DNA from: a virus
Direction: 5' to 3' (one strand)
DNA length: 46,692 nt
IMG/VR virus record: IMGVR_UViG_3300035183_000067
Span: 1-46,692 of that record
Position numbers and translations under genes: made by a program. The notes under the pieces are model-generated. The model worked only from the letters and a program-made list of their open reading frames with translations. It was not told where the DNA came from and did not search any database. Positions 33,494-42,163 of the stretch are shown piece by piece. Position 1 is the stretch's first letter, and each line of letters opens with the position of its first letter.

Positions 33494-34657
33494 TTAATAC
33501 CTCGTGATAATAAACTCCCGAACTCCTTCCTCCACGTTTTGCATGTTAGGATTGCTACTAGACAATCTTCCAGTAGCAGCAACAGATTGGTTCAACTGTC
33601 CGTGCAAGATGTTGTCCTTGATTTCATACTCTTCAAGCATGTTAGGGAAACCAAGATAATAGCTGTCAATTGCTTTCATCAATTTGCTCCTCTTCAAGAG
33701 GATGTTGATGATGTGTTTCACCTTTTTGTTCCCTTTCAGAGACAGCAGAATCTTCTCGTTGGTTTTCCAATACCCCGGCTTAGCGCACTCTGTCTTCTTC
33801 AGAGGTTCTACCAAGCGAGGCATTTTGACTTCTTTGACTACCCAATGTTCCCTAACACGCTCTTCACCAGACTTAAGAACCTTGGTGTATTTCTCCCGGA
33901 CTTTATACTTGAGAATCCCTCCATATAGACAAGCACTGATGTGATCATCAGAGCTCCAATTGATGTGGGGATTGGGGAAAAACTTAAACAACTCTTGATC
34001 ACACTTCTTAACTTCTTCCTGAAGCTCTTTTCCTTTTCTCAAGAGTCCTTCCTTGTCTAGGAGCATTCCATTCCATTCCATCTCACACAAGATTTTCAAG
34101 TCCAACATCTGGAGCTTAAACAGACGCATCTTCTCTGGTCTGTCTTTGAACCACTCCATTTGTTTCTTGAAGCACTCTTCTGTTAGACGGACATCCTGCT
34201 CTAGATACTCAACAAGGATTTCTTCTGGGATTTGATCTGTGTTGTATCCCTCTTCCCAATACTTAGCGACTTTGTCTTCTTTCTTCCCAATGCCCCAATA
34301 ATCTGCAACATCATTCAAAGACGGGAGCTTTTGAGTCATGTTCGTCATGAGGAAGTGAGCAACCTGAACATCCCAAATCTGCTTGTCTTTCCACTCCTCA
34401 AATCCATACAGGCGAATCCAATGCAAATCAAACTTGGCATTAAAAGCTACAATAACATCACACGACTTCAGGCTCTCTTTCCAGATATTCCAAAGCTCGT
34501 CTGTCTGTTTCTCAGATTTGTACTTTACTGGAATAGTAACTACGTCTCCGTTGTTAGAGAAGCCAAGATACACAAGCTCGTTGTTAGGATTCCAAGGACT
34601 ACCACTTTGTCTTGTAGTAGTCTCTGTATCAAAGACAAGGTATTTCATGCTATTCAT
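33494..34657 (-). CDS. DNA polymerase A, N-terminal part (exonuclease/thumb)
   Basis: 387-aa half with an intact 3'-5' proofreading domain: FDTE (Asp10, Glu12), FNAKFD (Asn73, Asp77) and YLEQD (Tyr151, Asp155). The thumb/palm follows, up to TGRLSSSNPNMQN. It ends REFIITRY-TAA. ATG 34657 overlaps the upstream stop as ATGA and is preferred over 34672. Together with the downstream half it makes about 638 residues, near the T7 polymerase length (704). Confidence 0.92.
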   Translation of the reverse strand: MNSMKYLVFDTETTTRQSGSPWNPNNELVYLGFSNNGDVVTIPVKYKSEKQTDELWNIWKESLKSCDVIVAFNAKFDLHWIRLYGFEEWKDKQIWDVQVAHFLMTNMTQKLPSLNDVADYWGIGKKEDKVAKYWEEGYNTDQIPEEILVEYLEQDVRLTEECFKKQMEWFKDRPEKMRLFKLQMLDLKILCEMEWNGMLLDKEGLLRKGKELQEEVKKCDQELFKFFPNPHINWSSDDHISACLYGGILKYKVREKYTKVLKSGEERVREHWVVKEVKMPRLVEPLKKTECAKPGYWKTNEKILLSLKGNKKVKHIINILLKRSKLMKAIDSYYLGFPNMLEEYEIKDNILHGQLNQSVAATGRLSSSNPNMQNVEEGVREFIITRY

Positions 34658-34899
34658 GAAAGCCCGTCCCATTCAATATTGGCGCTGTAAATAATCCTGC
34701 TTGCTACTGCCAGTGCCTCTATAACATTAAAGCCAATCTTCCCAAATTCTATCGTATCCTCTGTAGTAGATGCTGCAACTAAGATGGCTTCGATATCTCC
34801 TTTCTTTGCTCTCTCAAGGAGAGATTCCAAAAACTCAACTATCTCTTGGTTAAAGACAGGAGGATTTGTTTTAGGGGAAATTTTTTTAATGTCCGCCAT
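34654..34899 (-). CDS. Hypothetical replication-operon protein
   Basis: 81-aa protein starting MADIKKISPKTNPPVFNQEI. ATG 34899 has AAAGGA seven bases upstream and is preferred over a longer start. The helical middle includes ESLLERAKKGDIEAILV, a pattern seen in small phage proteins of unknown role. Its stop overlaps the polymerase ATG. Confidence 0.65.
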   Translation of the reverse strand: MADIKKISPKTNPPVFNQEIVEFLESLLERAKKGDIEAILVAASTTEDTIEFGKIGFNVIEALAVASRIIYSANIEWDGLS

Positions 34900-35086
34900 G
34901 AGTAGTTCCTTTATCAAGGGGCCAAAAATAATCACATCTAGGCTTACGTCCTCCTACAACAAGAAGGTATTTAGAGAAATCCTCGTTGACTTGGCTCAAC
35001 GAAAGTTTTCTTATTTCGTGTCTCCAACACTCTTCCTTGCAAGGGCAAGTGTCAGATGTGCATCCTGTCACAAGAACGTTTCTCAT
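34886..35086 (-). CDS. Small Cys-rich hypothetical protein
   Basis: 66-aa protein with CTSDTCPCKEECWRHE at its N-terminus and a later Cys in KPRCDYFWP, a likely zinc or metal site. ATG 35086 overlaps the helicase stop as ATGA with GGAG six bases upstream. The function is unknown. Confidence 0.65.
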   Translation of the reverse strand: MRNVLVTGCTSDTCPCKEECWRHEIRKLSLSQVNEDFSKYLLVVGGRKPRCDYFWPLDKGTTHGGH

Positions 35087-36360
35087 GACTTGCTCCAATC
35101 AATCAAATCAGCGTACCGAGCAATCTCAGGTTGGATCAGCACGTCCACTTTTCCGTGTCGGAGTTCGCTGTCGCTGTCTTCGTCGCCAAGGAGTTTGTTC
35201 TTAGACGCATGCAAGTGTCGGACAAACTCCATTCCTTCTTTCCCAGAATAACCAATACCAAGAATCCAATCGGCTTCTCCCTGTTTAGCTGTTTTAGCGT
35301 ATGCCACATCATCCATTGTGAGATATCGCTTCCCCTCTCCAGACGCGGCAGCATGACACACTCCGATAACAGGACAGTATTCTTTAGCCAATTCCCTAGC
35401 CCACTGATAAATTTCTTTATAGACCAAGTCATCTCTGTCCTCTTTCCACCCCTTCAGCTTATCAATGGAGTCAAAAATGATCAGGCCCGGGTTATATTGC
35501 TTACAAATCATTTCTACTTGATGGCGATGTATTGATGCTTGATCATAGATTTTAATCCTTCCTCCTGTTCTCTTGAAGTATTCTTCAGTGTTGCGTTTCC
35601 TGTTTGCGAAGAGTTCATCAACAGTAAGACCCAATGTCGCCTGATAGTATCTGATCTTAACCCTATCTCCTGATTCCTCATTGTTGAAGTGTAGGATATA
35701 CTTGTCAGAGTTACAAGCGTGTAACTGCTCTGCCATGTAACTCACTTCGCTTGCTAGAAAGGTGGTTTTTCCCACCTCTGGCCTTGCGAAGAGGAAACCA
35801 AAATCACCCTTTCGCAGTGACCCAAGCATTTTGTTGAGGGTGTGTGTTCTCCACCGCAACCCCCGTTCTTTGACTGTGTGCTCGAACAGGTCTTCGAGGT
35901 CATCTGAAACGAACGAAACTTCTTCAGGAGACGCAAGTGAGAGATCAAGTCTAGAAATTTTACTTTCAAGTTCAGCATAGTCTCTTTTTCCTTCACTAAC
36001 TTCAAATGCAATTTTAGCTATCTCGAAAGAGATAGTTCTTTTTTTGTGCATCTCCAAAGACTGGAGAGCAATCTCTTCGTCTATTTCAGTAGAACGAAGT
36101 TTGTTAAAGACAGAGATGTAGTACTCTCTGTCGGCAGCTTTCATTGCAGGATTAGCGACGAAGAAAGCTGCCTCCAGATCATCAACTGAAAAATCTCTAT
36201 CTTTAAGACGAGCATGGATATTATCTACAACAGAGAGAATTTTATAGATTTCAGGATAGTTATTTCTATAATATTCTCTATTGATATAGATATTATATTT
36301 ATTATAATATTTATTATTTAATAATAGTTTTATAATATATAACTCTAGTATATTATTCAT
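35083..36360 (-). CDS. Replicative DNA helicase, DnaB/T7 gp4B-like
   Basis: 425-aa hexameric-type helicase. Residues 1-160 form an AT-rich-encoded helical N-terminal domain. Walker A is ARPEVGKTT (192-200), as in DnaB ARPSMGKT. Walker B is LIIFDS (293-298). Downstream RecA-core motifs include VIGVCHAAASGEGKRY. No primase domain is fused. The primase is the separate upstream gene, divided from this one by a promoter and an AT-repeat leader. Confidence 0.88.
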   Translation of the reverse strand: MNNILELYIIKLLLNNKYYNKYNIYINREYYRNNYPEIYKILSVVDNIHARLKDRDFSVDDLEAAFFVANPAMKAADREYYISVFNKLRSTEIDEEIALQSLEMHKKRTISFEIAKIAFEVSEGKRDYAELESKISRLDLSLASPEEVSFVSDDLEDLFEHTVKERGLRWRTHTLNKMLGSLRKGDFGFLFARPEVGKTTFLASEVSYMAEQLHACNSDKYILHFNNEESGDRVKIRYYQATLGLTVDELFANRKRNTEEYFKRTGGRIKIYDQASIHRHQVEMICKQYNPGLIIFDSIDKLKGWKEDRDDLVYKEIYQWARELAKEYCPVIGVCHAAASGEGKRYLTMDDVAYAKTAKQGEADWILGIGYSGKEGMEFVRHLHASKNKLLGDEDSDSELRHGKVDVLIQPEIARYADLIDWSKS

Positions 36361-36480
36361 AGATATTTAAATATAATTATTTAATTATTATATATACTAG
36401 ATTATATATTATATCTATATATCTAGATATAATTATATATCTATCTAGATATATCTAGATATTATATATCTAGTATATCA
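36361..36480. repeat. Internal AT-rich CTAG repeat
   Basis: About 120 bases of almost pure A/T with TATCTAGATA units. It shares CTAGATATATCTAGATAT (18 bases) exactly with the terminal tract. It lies downstream of the 36495 promoter and upstream of helicase, so it is the leader of the helicase mRNA. Placement at the heart of the replication genes suggests an origin or primase-loading region (inference). Confidence 0.75.
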
Positions 36481-36500
36481 CACTTCCGTCTTTATGTCAA
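36472..36500 (-). promoter_or_regulatory. Sigma70 promoter for helicase and polymerase
   Basis: TTGACA (36495-36500) and TATACT (36472-36477), spaced by 17 bases on the minus strand. The -35 box overlaps the last codons of primase. The transcript would begin in the AT-rich tract about 105 bases before the helicase ATG. Confidence 0.8.
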
Positions 36501-37253
36501 GAGGTATTTCTTGATCTCGTCTGTACTATACTCCTTGGGGTCTAGAGGAGAAACTACCACGTCTACCTTGTCGAACAGCACAGAAGCCTTTAGAGCCGTT
36601 TTGCGGGCCTCTAGCTGCTTGTCCATATCTAACCATAGGGTCAGGTGAGAAAACCGCTCAGAGAGCGTTCTGATGCGTTTTAGGGGTATTGTAGAGCCAA
36701 AGATAGGCATGGCACTACACACCCTCGAAACCTTGATGGCGCTCACTACGTCTTCCACAAGCACTATCCTTTCTCTATCTCCTTGTCTGTTCTCTAGAAT
36801 GTGATAGATATCCTCCTTGTATCCCCTAGTTATGTACTTAGGTCCAGAGTTCCCAAAGTTCCTTCCTTGCCAAAACAGCAGGTCCCCATTCACATCGAAC
36901 ACTGGGAACACAAGGAGAGGAGCTACTACCAAGTTTTTCTTTGCAAGTCTTACTCCTTCGTCTGACCACCCTATCCTGTTTCCGTGGATTTCCTTAATAG
37001 TGAGTCCATACTTACTCAACCAAGCCAGACCTTTAGGAGCAACACTGTAACTAAAATCATAAGGAAGATTAACATCACTCCGTTCCCTTTCTTTGTTATA
37101 GTTGTTATATAAGGAACTTCTAATATACGAAATCCCGTTAGGGAGTTCGATATATTTACACCCAAAGCACCAAGCGTGGCCGTCTGAGTACCTAGCCAGA
37201 TTATCCCTTGATCCACAATTGGGGCAAGGTTCATGCCTAACGAACTCAGACAT
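36492..37253 (-). CDS. DNA primase, T7 gp4A-like
   Basis: 253-aa primase. The zinc-binding domain uses C10, C13, C29 and C32 (CPNCG and CFGC). The TOPRIM core follows, with VEDVVSA (Glu167, Asp168) and WLDMDK (Asp209, Asp211). It makes RNA primers for the replisome. In T7 this domain is fused to the helicase. Here the two are separate genes. The start overlaps a possible small upstream frame. Confidence 0.88.
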   Translation of the reverse strand: MSEFVRHEPCPNCGSRDNLARYSDGHAWCFGCKYIELPNGISYIRSSLYNNYNKERERSDVNLPYDFSYSVAPKGLAWLSKYGLTIKEIHGNRIGWSDEGVRLAKKNLVVAPLLVFPVFDVNGDLLFWQGRNFGNSGPKYITRGYKEDIYHILENRQGDRERIVLVEDVVSAIKVSRVCSAMPIFGSTIPLKRIRTLSERFSHLTLWLDMDKQLEARKTALKASVLFDKVDVVVSPLDPKEYSTDEIKKYLLT

Positions 37254-37377
37254 TTTTAAACCATTCCTTTAATTTGTTATACCAAGAAGGAGGGAAACTC
37301 CAAAGATTGATTGGCGGAAACTTTAGGTCTGGCCAATTAATCTTTGTCGTTGTCCCACGGGTCGATGTCGAAGTCAT
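37246..37377 (-). CDS. Possible 43-aa protein
   Basis: A short frame filling the otherwise empty gap between the zinc-finger gene and primase. The second half looks protein-like (INWPDLKFPPINLWSFPPSW then YNKLKEWFKNV). The only ATG is at 37377 inside the upstream gene, and no good ribosome binding site is visible. Its stop overlaps the primase start by 8 bases. Confidence 0.35.
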   Translation of the reverse strand: MTSTSTRGTTTKINWPDLKFPPINLWSFPPSWYNKLKEWFKNV

Positions 37378-37585
37378 CGCTGTCCGTTTCGTCATAACTG
37401 ATGCACCCATCCTCTTTTTCTAGATCGTCATATGGACCAATGTTTTGTAGATTATCGTAAGTAATAATGCCTGTGTCTTTTAAACAACTAGAGCACAAAT
37501 CCACAAACTCATCAGTGAACAAGCTCCTTCTTGTCATTTCCCTATCTGTAAGGATTGCATTACAAGCTACACATCGCCCGCTCAT
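37337..37585 (-). CDS. Small zinc-ribbon protein with acidic tail
   Basis: 82-aa protein. CVACNAIL and CSSCLKD form a CxxC...CxxC ribbon in residues 5-37. The C-terminus is very acidic (DSDDFDIDPWDNDKD). Such proteins occur beside primase genes in T7-like phages. GGAG precedes the ATG. Perhaps a DNA-mimic or host-factor binder. Role unproven. Confidence 0.75.
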   Translation of the reverse strand: MSGRCVACNAILTDREMTRRSLFTDEFVDLCSSCLKDTGIITYDNLQNIGPYDDLEKEDGCISYDETDSDDFDIDPWDNDKD

Positions 37586-37587
37586 TT

Positions 37588-38358
37588 TTATTCTCCTTTT
37601 TGTTGTTGTTCTAGAAATTTCTCAATTGCTTCTTTGTACTTCAGAACAGTAGTGCCTTCAATGCCGGGAGCAGAGTTTACTTCAAAGACACAAGCAAGAT
37701 TTTTCTTTTCGTTATACCCTACGTCACAAGCGCCGAAGGTTAGCCCTACTGCCTTGATAGCTTGTTTTGCAGCTTCGGCGCAGCATTCAGGCAACTCTAC
37801 ACCTTCTCTGCAAAACACCCAGTCACCATGATTACGAATCTGATAGTTTACATCCTTAGCCTCCTTTCTTTTTTTCTTCTCCACAAAATCGATTACTTCT
37901 CCGTTGAAGACGTGAATCCTGAATTCTCGTTTCTTCTTAAAGTATTTTGTGTATAACGGAGCATCTGGCAATTCTTTCCCAGAATCTTTATTCCAGATAA
38001 TAATACCACGTCCTCCTTTTCCTGTCAAGATAGTCCTACACACAACAGTATCCCACCCAGAAGCTACTTCCTTGTCTGTTGTCCACTCAGGACAAGGAAC
38101 TTGATGTTCGCCGAACTTCTTGAAAGTTAGGAGCTTATCGCGGGAGATGGCAACACTTTCAGGCGTGTTCAGGATAACTTGGTTGGGCCACCTGTCCATC
38201 CACCAAGCACGCTTGCTATTGCCCCAATTGACAATTGGCCTCTTGAAATTGTTCCTGAACAATCCAAACTGTCTAACCCGTTTTATTCCAAGTGCTTCAG
38301 AAAGTTTTTTTGCTGAGCTTGAATTCATCTTATAAGGATACAAAACAGGTCGCCTCAT
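37588..38358 (-). CDS. ATP-grasp ligase, amidoligase cluster
   Basis: 256-aa compact ATP-grasp protein with the phosphate-binding loop TGKGGRGIII, KYFKKKREFRIHVFNG and the metal-binding FGACDVGYN and FEVNSAPGIEG motifs. Enzymes of this group ligate amino acids to carboxylates, as RimK adds Glu. It is two bases from the class II amidotransferase and heads toward the amidoligase genes, as in phiEco32-like clusters described by Aravind and colleagues. The substrate is unknown. Confidence 0.85.
   Translation of the reverse strand: MRRPVLYPYKMNSSSAKKLSEALGIKRVRQFGLFRNNFKRPIVNWGNSKRAWWMDRWPNQVILNTPESVAISRDKLLTFKKFGEHQVPCPEWTTDKEVASGWDTVVCRTILTGKGGRGIIIWNKDSGKELPDAPLYTKYFKKKREFRIHVFNGEVIDFVEKKKRKEAKDVNYQIRNHGDWVFCREGVELPECCAEAAKQAIKAVGLTFGACDVGYNEKKNLACVFEVNSAPGIEGTTVLKYKEAIEKFLEQQQKGE
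38000..38028 (-). promoter_or_regulatory. Possible internal promoter in the ATP-grasp gene
   Basis: TTGACA (38023-38028), 17-base spacer and TATTAT (38000-38005) on the minus strand. It falls on the conserved Gly-loop codons, so the resemblance may be forced by the protein sequence. It could boost the zinc-ribbon and primase genes. Confidence 0.35.
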
Positions 38359-38359
38359 T

Positions 38360-39658
38360 TTAAGCTCCTTTCACGAGGACTCTAGGGAACAAGGGGTGTG
38401 TGGTGTCCATTTGCTGAGCGATGGAACACTGCGGACAAAAGATAACTTTGTGTGCTTTATTCCAAATTGATCTTGAAATATCTTCACCTTTCACTTCAGA
38501 TTTGCAAATCTCACATCCGTTATTTTTAACCTCTTGGATGTCCTTTTCAGAAAGGTAGTGCCCATTTTTTGAAATGTAATTTGTAACTGTGACAACATTT
38601 TCAACAGAAACAACGTATTTGATTTGAGAGTTTTTAGCTTTGTTTTCCCTAATTTTCGTGACAGTTCCTCGAAGGAACCTAGCCAAGATAATGTTATCTT
38701 CTTCTTTGGAATCCACAACAGAAGACACTTGATACTCACTAGACCACGGAAAAGTTCCTACGACAAGAACTTTCCCTTTACCAATTCTTTTTGTATCCAC
38801 TAATTCAAAGTAAACTGTATTTCCTTCTCTGACAGGAGAATTCAAAAGCCTTGGCTTCTCTTTTACTACTTCGAGGGGTTTCTTTTCTTCTTCTTTGATC
38901 GGAGTAACTTCTACTGCCTTGGCAGGTACTTGAATAATAGGAATTCTGAATTTGTATTCTTTAACGTCCCAGTTGAGGCCGTCTTCAAAAACATCAACAG
39001 AGAACATTACTCCGGGGTAAACTTCTTCAATCTCAAGCCTGACTTGATTCCTTGCACTAATCCATTCCATAGCTCCCTTTTCAGAGGACAGCACAAGGAT
39101 ATCCTCATCCTCATTATATCCCATGAATAAGGGGCGTTCTTTGTTACGAATGAAATTAAGTCTTTCACTTCTTCTGTCATAAAAGACAAAAGCAAATGCT
39201 CCACTAATCCTCTCAAATACTTCTTCATAAGGGAGGTCACAAAGCAGAATAGGAACGATGCTGCTGTCCACCGACAGATTGTGCTCCTTCCACTGCGGAA
39301 ATTCATAGTGATTGTGCAAAGTCCCGTTGTGGACAAGCACAATATCTTTATACCAAAACGGGTGGGCGTTTTCACTGTTAACTTGTCCGCGAGTAGCGGC
39401 TCTATTGTGACCGACAATAGACACTCCACGAGCCAAAGAATCGCGTAAGAAAGAAGTCCCTTGAGAGTTCCCTAGAAAGTTAAATGGGTTCCCGTGAACT
39501 TTGGCAATGGATACCTTTTTGTTTCGATTAATCGTAAATGCTCCCGTTCCGTCTTCTCCCCTGACACTATCCACAATCAGTAGTTGTTTAAAAATGTCCA
39601 GATGATAGGAGAACAGGCCACCTTTTCTAAAACTCGTAACTGAAACAATTCCACACAT
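38360..39658 (-). CDS. Class II glutamine amidotransferase
   Basis: 432-aa protein. The Ntn-hydrolase domain starts MCGIV, so Cys2 becomes the N-terminal nucleophile after Met removal. GHNRAATRG and VHNGTLHN follow, then GAFAFVFYD. It releases ammonia from glutamine. Instead of a GlmS or AsnB synthetase domain, the C-terminal half is an unassigned region ending in a zinc ribbon (CEICKSE, FCPQCS). Ammonia could be passed to the neighbouring ligases. Confidence 0.88.
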   Translation of the reverse strand: MCGIVSVTSFRKGGLFSYHLDIFKQLLIVDSVRGEDGTGAFTINRNKKVSIAKVHGNPFNFLGNSQGTSFLRDSLARGVSIVGHNRAATRGQVNSENAHPFWYKDIVLVHNGTLHNHYEFPQWKEHNLSVDSSIVPILLCDLPYEEVFERISGAFAFVFYDRRSERLNFIRNKERPLFMGYNEDEDILVLSSEKGAMEWISARNQVRLEIEEVYPGVMFSVDVFEDGLNWDVKEYKFRIPIIQVPAKAVEVTPIKEEEKKPLEVVKEKPRLLNSPVREGNTVYFELVDTKRIGKGKVLVVGTFPWSSEYQVSSVVDSKEEDNIILARFLRGTVTKIRENKAKNSQIKYVVSVENVVTVTNYISKNGHYLSEKDIQEVKNNGCEICKSEVKGEDISRSIWNKAHKVIFCPQCSIAQQMDTTHPLFPRVLVKGA

Positions 39659-39678
39659 ATTTACTCCTTTCTTAGGAT

Positions 39679-40695
39679 TTAAACATCACCATTATCTTCT
39701 TCTTTTTTCCTCCTCTTTATTGCTCTCCTGTGAAACTCTGCGAAAGAGATCACAAGATTGTTGTTGTTCTCTTCACAATATTTAGTGAAATCTACAATAG
39801 AATTCGGGGGTGTCACACAATCTTTCACGTTGGAAATGGAACAAGAAAACTCTTTTTCAAATCCTTTTGTAGCAAGTAAAGGCAAAAGATTCCCGAAAAT
39901 CCTTCCTAGAAAGTTGTGGTATTCGCTCTTCACATTCAGATTTACAAGGGTTGTAACTAGATTTTCAAAATTAGTTACTTCCATTGCCGCCTTTTTCAAT
40001 GACAGAATTATATTAATCCAATTTACTATCAAGTCAACGTCTCTTGTTCCATACAAATGCCTGAATTCAACTGTTCCATACCTAAGAATTGGGAGAAGAT
40101 TTAGACCGAGGTATTTTTTCCACTCTTCTATAATGGACTTGAAAGCATGCAAATCATCAATTATAACTTCTGTCAGTTCCTTGTTATTTATTTTAACAGC
40201 ATTATAAATGTGGAGGAAATAATTCGTATTTTGAAGAGGAACACAAAAGATATTATTTTTCCTCTCTCTTCCAACAAATCTATAGAGAAGCCTTTCTGTT
40301 ACATAATACAACAAAACAAAAGATACAAGCTGATTGATATTCATGTCTTGCACATTGACATGAATGTGAATTCCTGTTCTTGACGTGAATTGAGGCTCGT
40401 TCTCTTCCTCTAATGCTTCCATCAATCTATCGAGAGCAAATCTTGCATACTTTGCTGGGATTGGCAAAGAGATAAACTCTCTTCCCCAGTTCCTGAGAGA
40501 GCCGTCTTCCGTGATATCCCAAATGTTAAGTGCTTCCTTATTTCTGATTGGATTACAAATGTTTTCTACTTCTACCTCAATCCCAATGAAACAATCTGGA
40601 AGAGGCGAATTGTTTTCATAAGGAGCCCCTATAAAATCAACAGGTTTGCATGGAGTTCCTTTTCCGAATACCAGATTAAACGGAAATTCTAACAT
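39679..40695 (-). CDS. Amidoligase, glutamine-synthetase-like
   Basis: 338-aa protein of the phage/fungal amidoligase family: FIGIEVEVEN (strand with metal-binding Glu), ITEDGSLRNWGREFIS, RTGIHIHVNVQDM (His pair) and a final YGTVEFRHLYGTRD. The GS-like core activates a carboxylate with ATP and joins it to an amine. ATG 40695 has AAGGAG seven bases upstream and is preferred over a longer frame. It overlaps the next gene upstream by 20 bases. Confidence 0.85.
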   Translation of the reverse strand: MLEFPFNLVFGKGTPCKPVDFIGAPYENNSPLPDCFIGIEVEVENICNPIRNKEALNIWDITEDGSLRNWGREFISLPIPAKYARFALDRLMEALEEENEPQFTSRTGIHIHVNVQDMNINQLVSFVLLYYVTERLLYRFVGRERKNNIFCVPLQNTNYFLHIYNAVKINNKELTEVIIDDLHAFKSIIEEWKKYLGLNLLPILRYGTVEFRHLYGTRDVDLIVNWINIILSLKKAAMEVTNFENLVTTLVNLNVKSEYHNFLGRIFGNLLPLLATKGFEKEFSCSISNVKDCVTPPNSIVDFTKYCEENNNNLVISFAEFHRRAIKRRKKEEDNGDV

Positions 40696-41359
40696 AGAGA
40701 TTCTCCTTGTCAAAGAAATCTTCTGCTTCCTGTAAGAAGTTTTTGTGGCAAAGTTTGAACAATTCTTTTTCCTTGTCTAGCTCCCCTATAACGTTTTGCT
40801 TCCTCAACAACATAAGTTTAACCCCCTCATTAGGAGAGGGAACAAACGCATAATTACTATCTACTGCTGCCGAAAATCGCTTCTGCGAAACAATAGAGTT
40901 GATTGCTTCAGAAGCAGAATAGAATTTCTTGTTGAATGTTTCTAGCATCTCTGACATCGTCCAGCTAAAAGAAAAGCTCTTTAGATTATCAATTAAAGGT
41001 CGCACAGGAGCAAGATAACTATAGTGCAAATGCTCAACAAGCTGTTTTTGCGGATTTACTACATAATGGCTTGCTTTACTAAGGCCCCTCTTCCACTGTC
41101 TTTCTGCATTTCTTACAATATACAAAACACCATCTTTGTAATTAACAAATCCTTCTGGTGTTTTGTGCAATACATTCAAATACTCTACAGGAACTTCCGC
41201 AGAAGTTCTAGGATGATGATAAACAATCGCAAAGATATCTCCCTCCAAATTCATGTGGAAGGAATCAATATAAATCGGGACAATTTCATCTCCTTCTTTT
41301 GACCAGAAGGTAGCTTGTGCATATTTCCTTCTGTAGTCTTCTAAGCTTTCCTCATACAT
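40676..41359 (-). CDS. Unknown protein of amidoligase cluster
   Basis: 227-aa protein without a family I can name. It has a beta-rich N-terminal half (DEIVPIYIDSFHMNLEGDIF) and a helical C-terminal half (LETFNKKFYSASEAINSIV). GGAGG eight bases before the ATG. It lies between the two GS-like ligases with overlaps, so it probably supplies the substrate or a partner of the pathway. Confidence 0.7.
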   Translation of the reverse strand: MYEESLEDYRRKYAQATFWSKEGDEIVPIYIDSFHMNLEGDIFAIVYHHPRTSAEVPVEYLNVLHKTPEGFVNYKDGVLYIVRNAERQWKRGLSKASHYVVNPQKQLVEHLHYSYLAPVRPLIDNLKSFSFSWTMSEMLETFNKKFYSASEAINSIVSQKRFSAAVDSNYAFVPSPNEGVKLMLLRKQNVIGELDKEKELFKLCHKNFLQEAEDFFDKENLYVRISV

Positions 41360-41371
41360 TTCTTTTCCTCC

Positions 41372-42163
41372 TTATTTCGGAATGATGAGAGAATATTTCT
41401 CAACAAAATAAGGAATGTTTTTCACTTTATTTTTGTTAATTGTTTCTTGAATCATTTCTGCATCTTCATCAACAGAGAAACCAGAATTGATAAAGTTAAC
41501 TGCTTGCATCGTTTGGTCATAGACCATTTCCATCAATTCTTTAGACGCAAGCCAGAAGTTACTCAGACTCCGATATTCAATCCCATAATCCTTGTGGCGC
41601 ATCGCTCCTGCTTTCCCGTAAAGTTTCCTGCGCTTTGTGTCTTTATCAATCAAAAGTGCAGGAATTCCTGCAAACACATCCATTGCTTTTGCAAGGGAAT
41701 AATTCAATTCAATGGACTTCTTGATGGACTTAAATCCAATGTGAATGTGCCCTCCCGCACTTCTCAGAAGTTTATTGCTTGCTCTTGGGCGGGGATTAAG
41801 TTGTCCTGTCCAAGCATTGTAATCGGGATCACATCCGAAAACTTTAGCCAAAGGATGTTCAAGTTCTTCTGGAGAAAACTCCGCAGAAGCGGAGATATCA
41901 AGTTTCCATTCCTTCTCCCTTACAAAGGAAGAGAGAAAATCCAAAGTATATTGGACAGATTCCACAAATTCTTCCTTTGTCTTTGCTGGCGGAATGTTAA
42001 ACTCTGCTGCTACATTGTCTTGCTGGATTGCAAATGCTCCGTTAAACTTAAACGGCATTGTTTTTGTTCCCGGGATAACCCCAATCGAGGAACGATACTT
42101 GCCTTCCTTGTCTCTTAGGAAAACTTCAGGATCGCATCCAATTGTTACGTTAGAAAGGATCAT
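41372..42163 (-). CDS. COOH-NH2 ligase type 2, GS-like (phiEco32-like)
   Basis: 263-aa protein. Signature parts are TIGCDPEVFLRD, DNVAAEFNIPPA, AEFSPEELEHP, the RSAGGHIHIGF motif and GIEYRSLSNFW, all expected for this GS-like carboxylate-amine ligase group known from phage phiEco32. It should form an amide bond using ATP. ATG overlaps the class I amidotransferase stop. Confidence 0.88.
   Translation of the reverse strand: MILSNVTIGCDPEVFLRDKEGKYRSSIGVIPGTKTMPFKFNGAFAIQQDNVAAEFNIPPAKTKEEFVESVQYTLDFLSSFVREKEWKLDISASAEFSPEELEHPLAKVFGCDPDYNAWTGQLNPRPRASNKLLRSAGGHIHIGFKSIKKSIELNYSLAKAMDVFAGIPALLIDKDTKRRKLYGKAGAMRHKDYGIEYRSLSNFWLASKELMEMVYDQTMQAVNFINSGFSVDEDAEMIQETINKNKVKNIPYFVEKYSLIIPK

Noticed and set aside
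33494-33496. Reassigned TAA codon (alternative genetic code)
   Set aside because: No other gene shows in-frame TAA, many genes end in TAA, and the only tRNA is Arg(UCU). The split is local.
38224-38238. Perfect palindrome CCAATTGACAATTGG in the ATP-grasp gene
   Set aside because: Single copy inside a conserved coding region with no related site elsewhere. Probably chance.
40672-40709. TTGACA-16-TAGAAT on the minus strand at the amidoligase start
   Set aside because: It overlaps the ribosome site and start codon of the gene it would serve, so the transcript would lack both.
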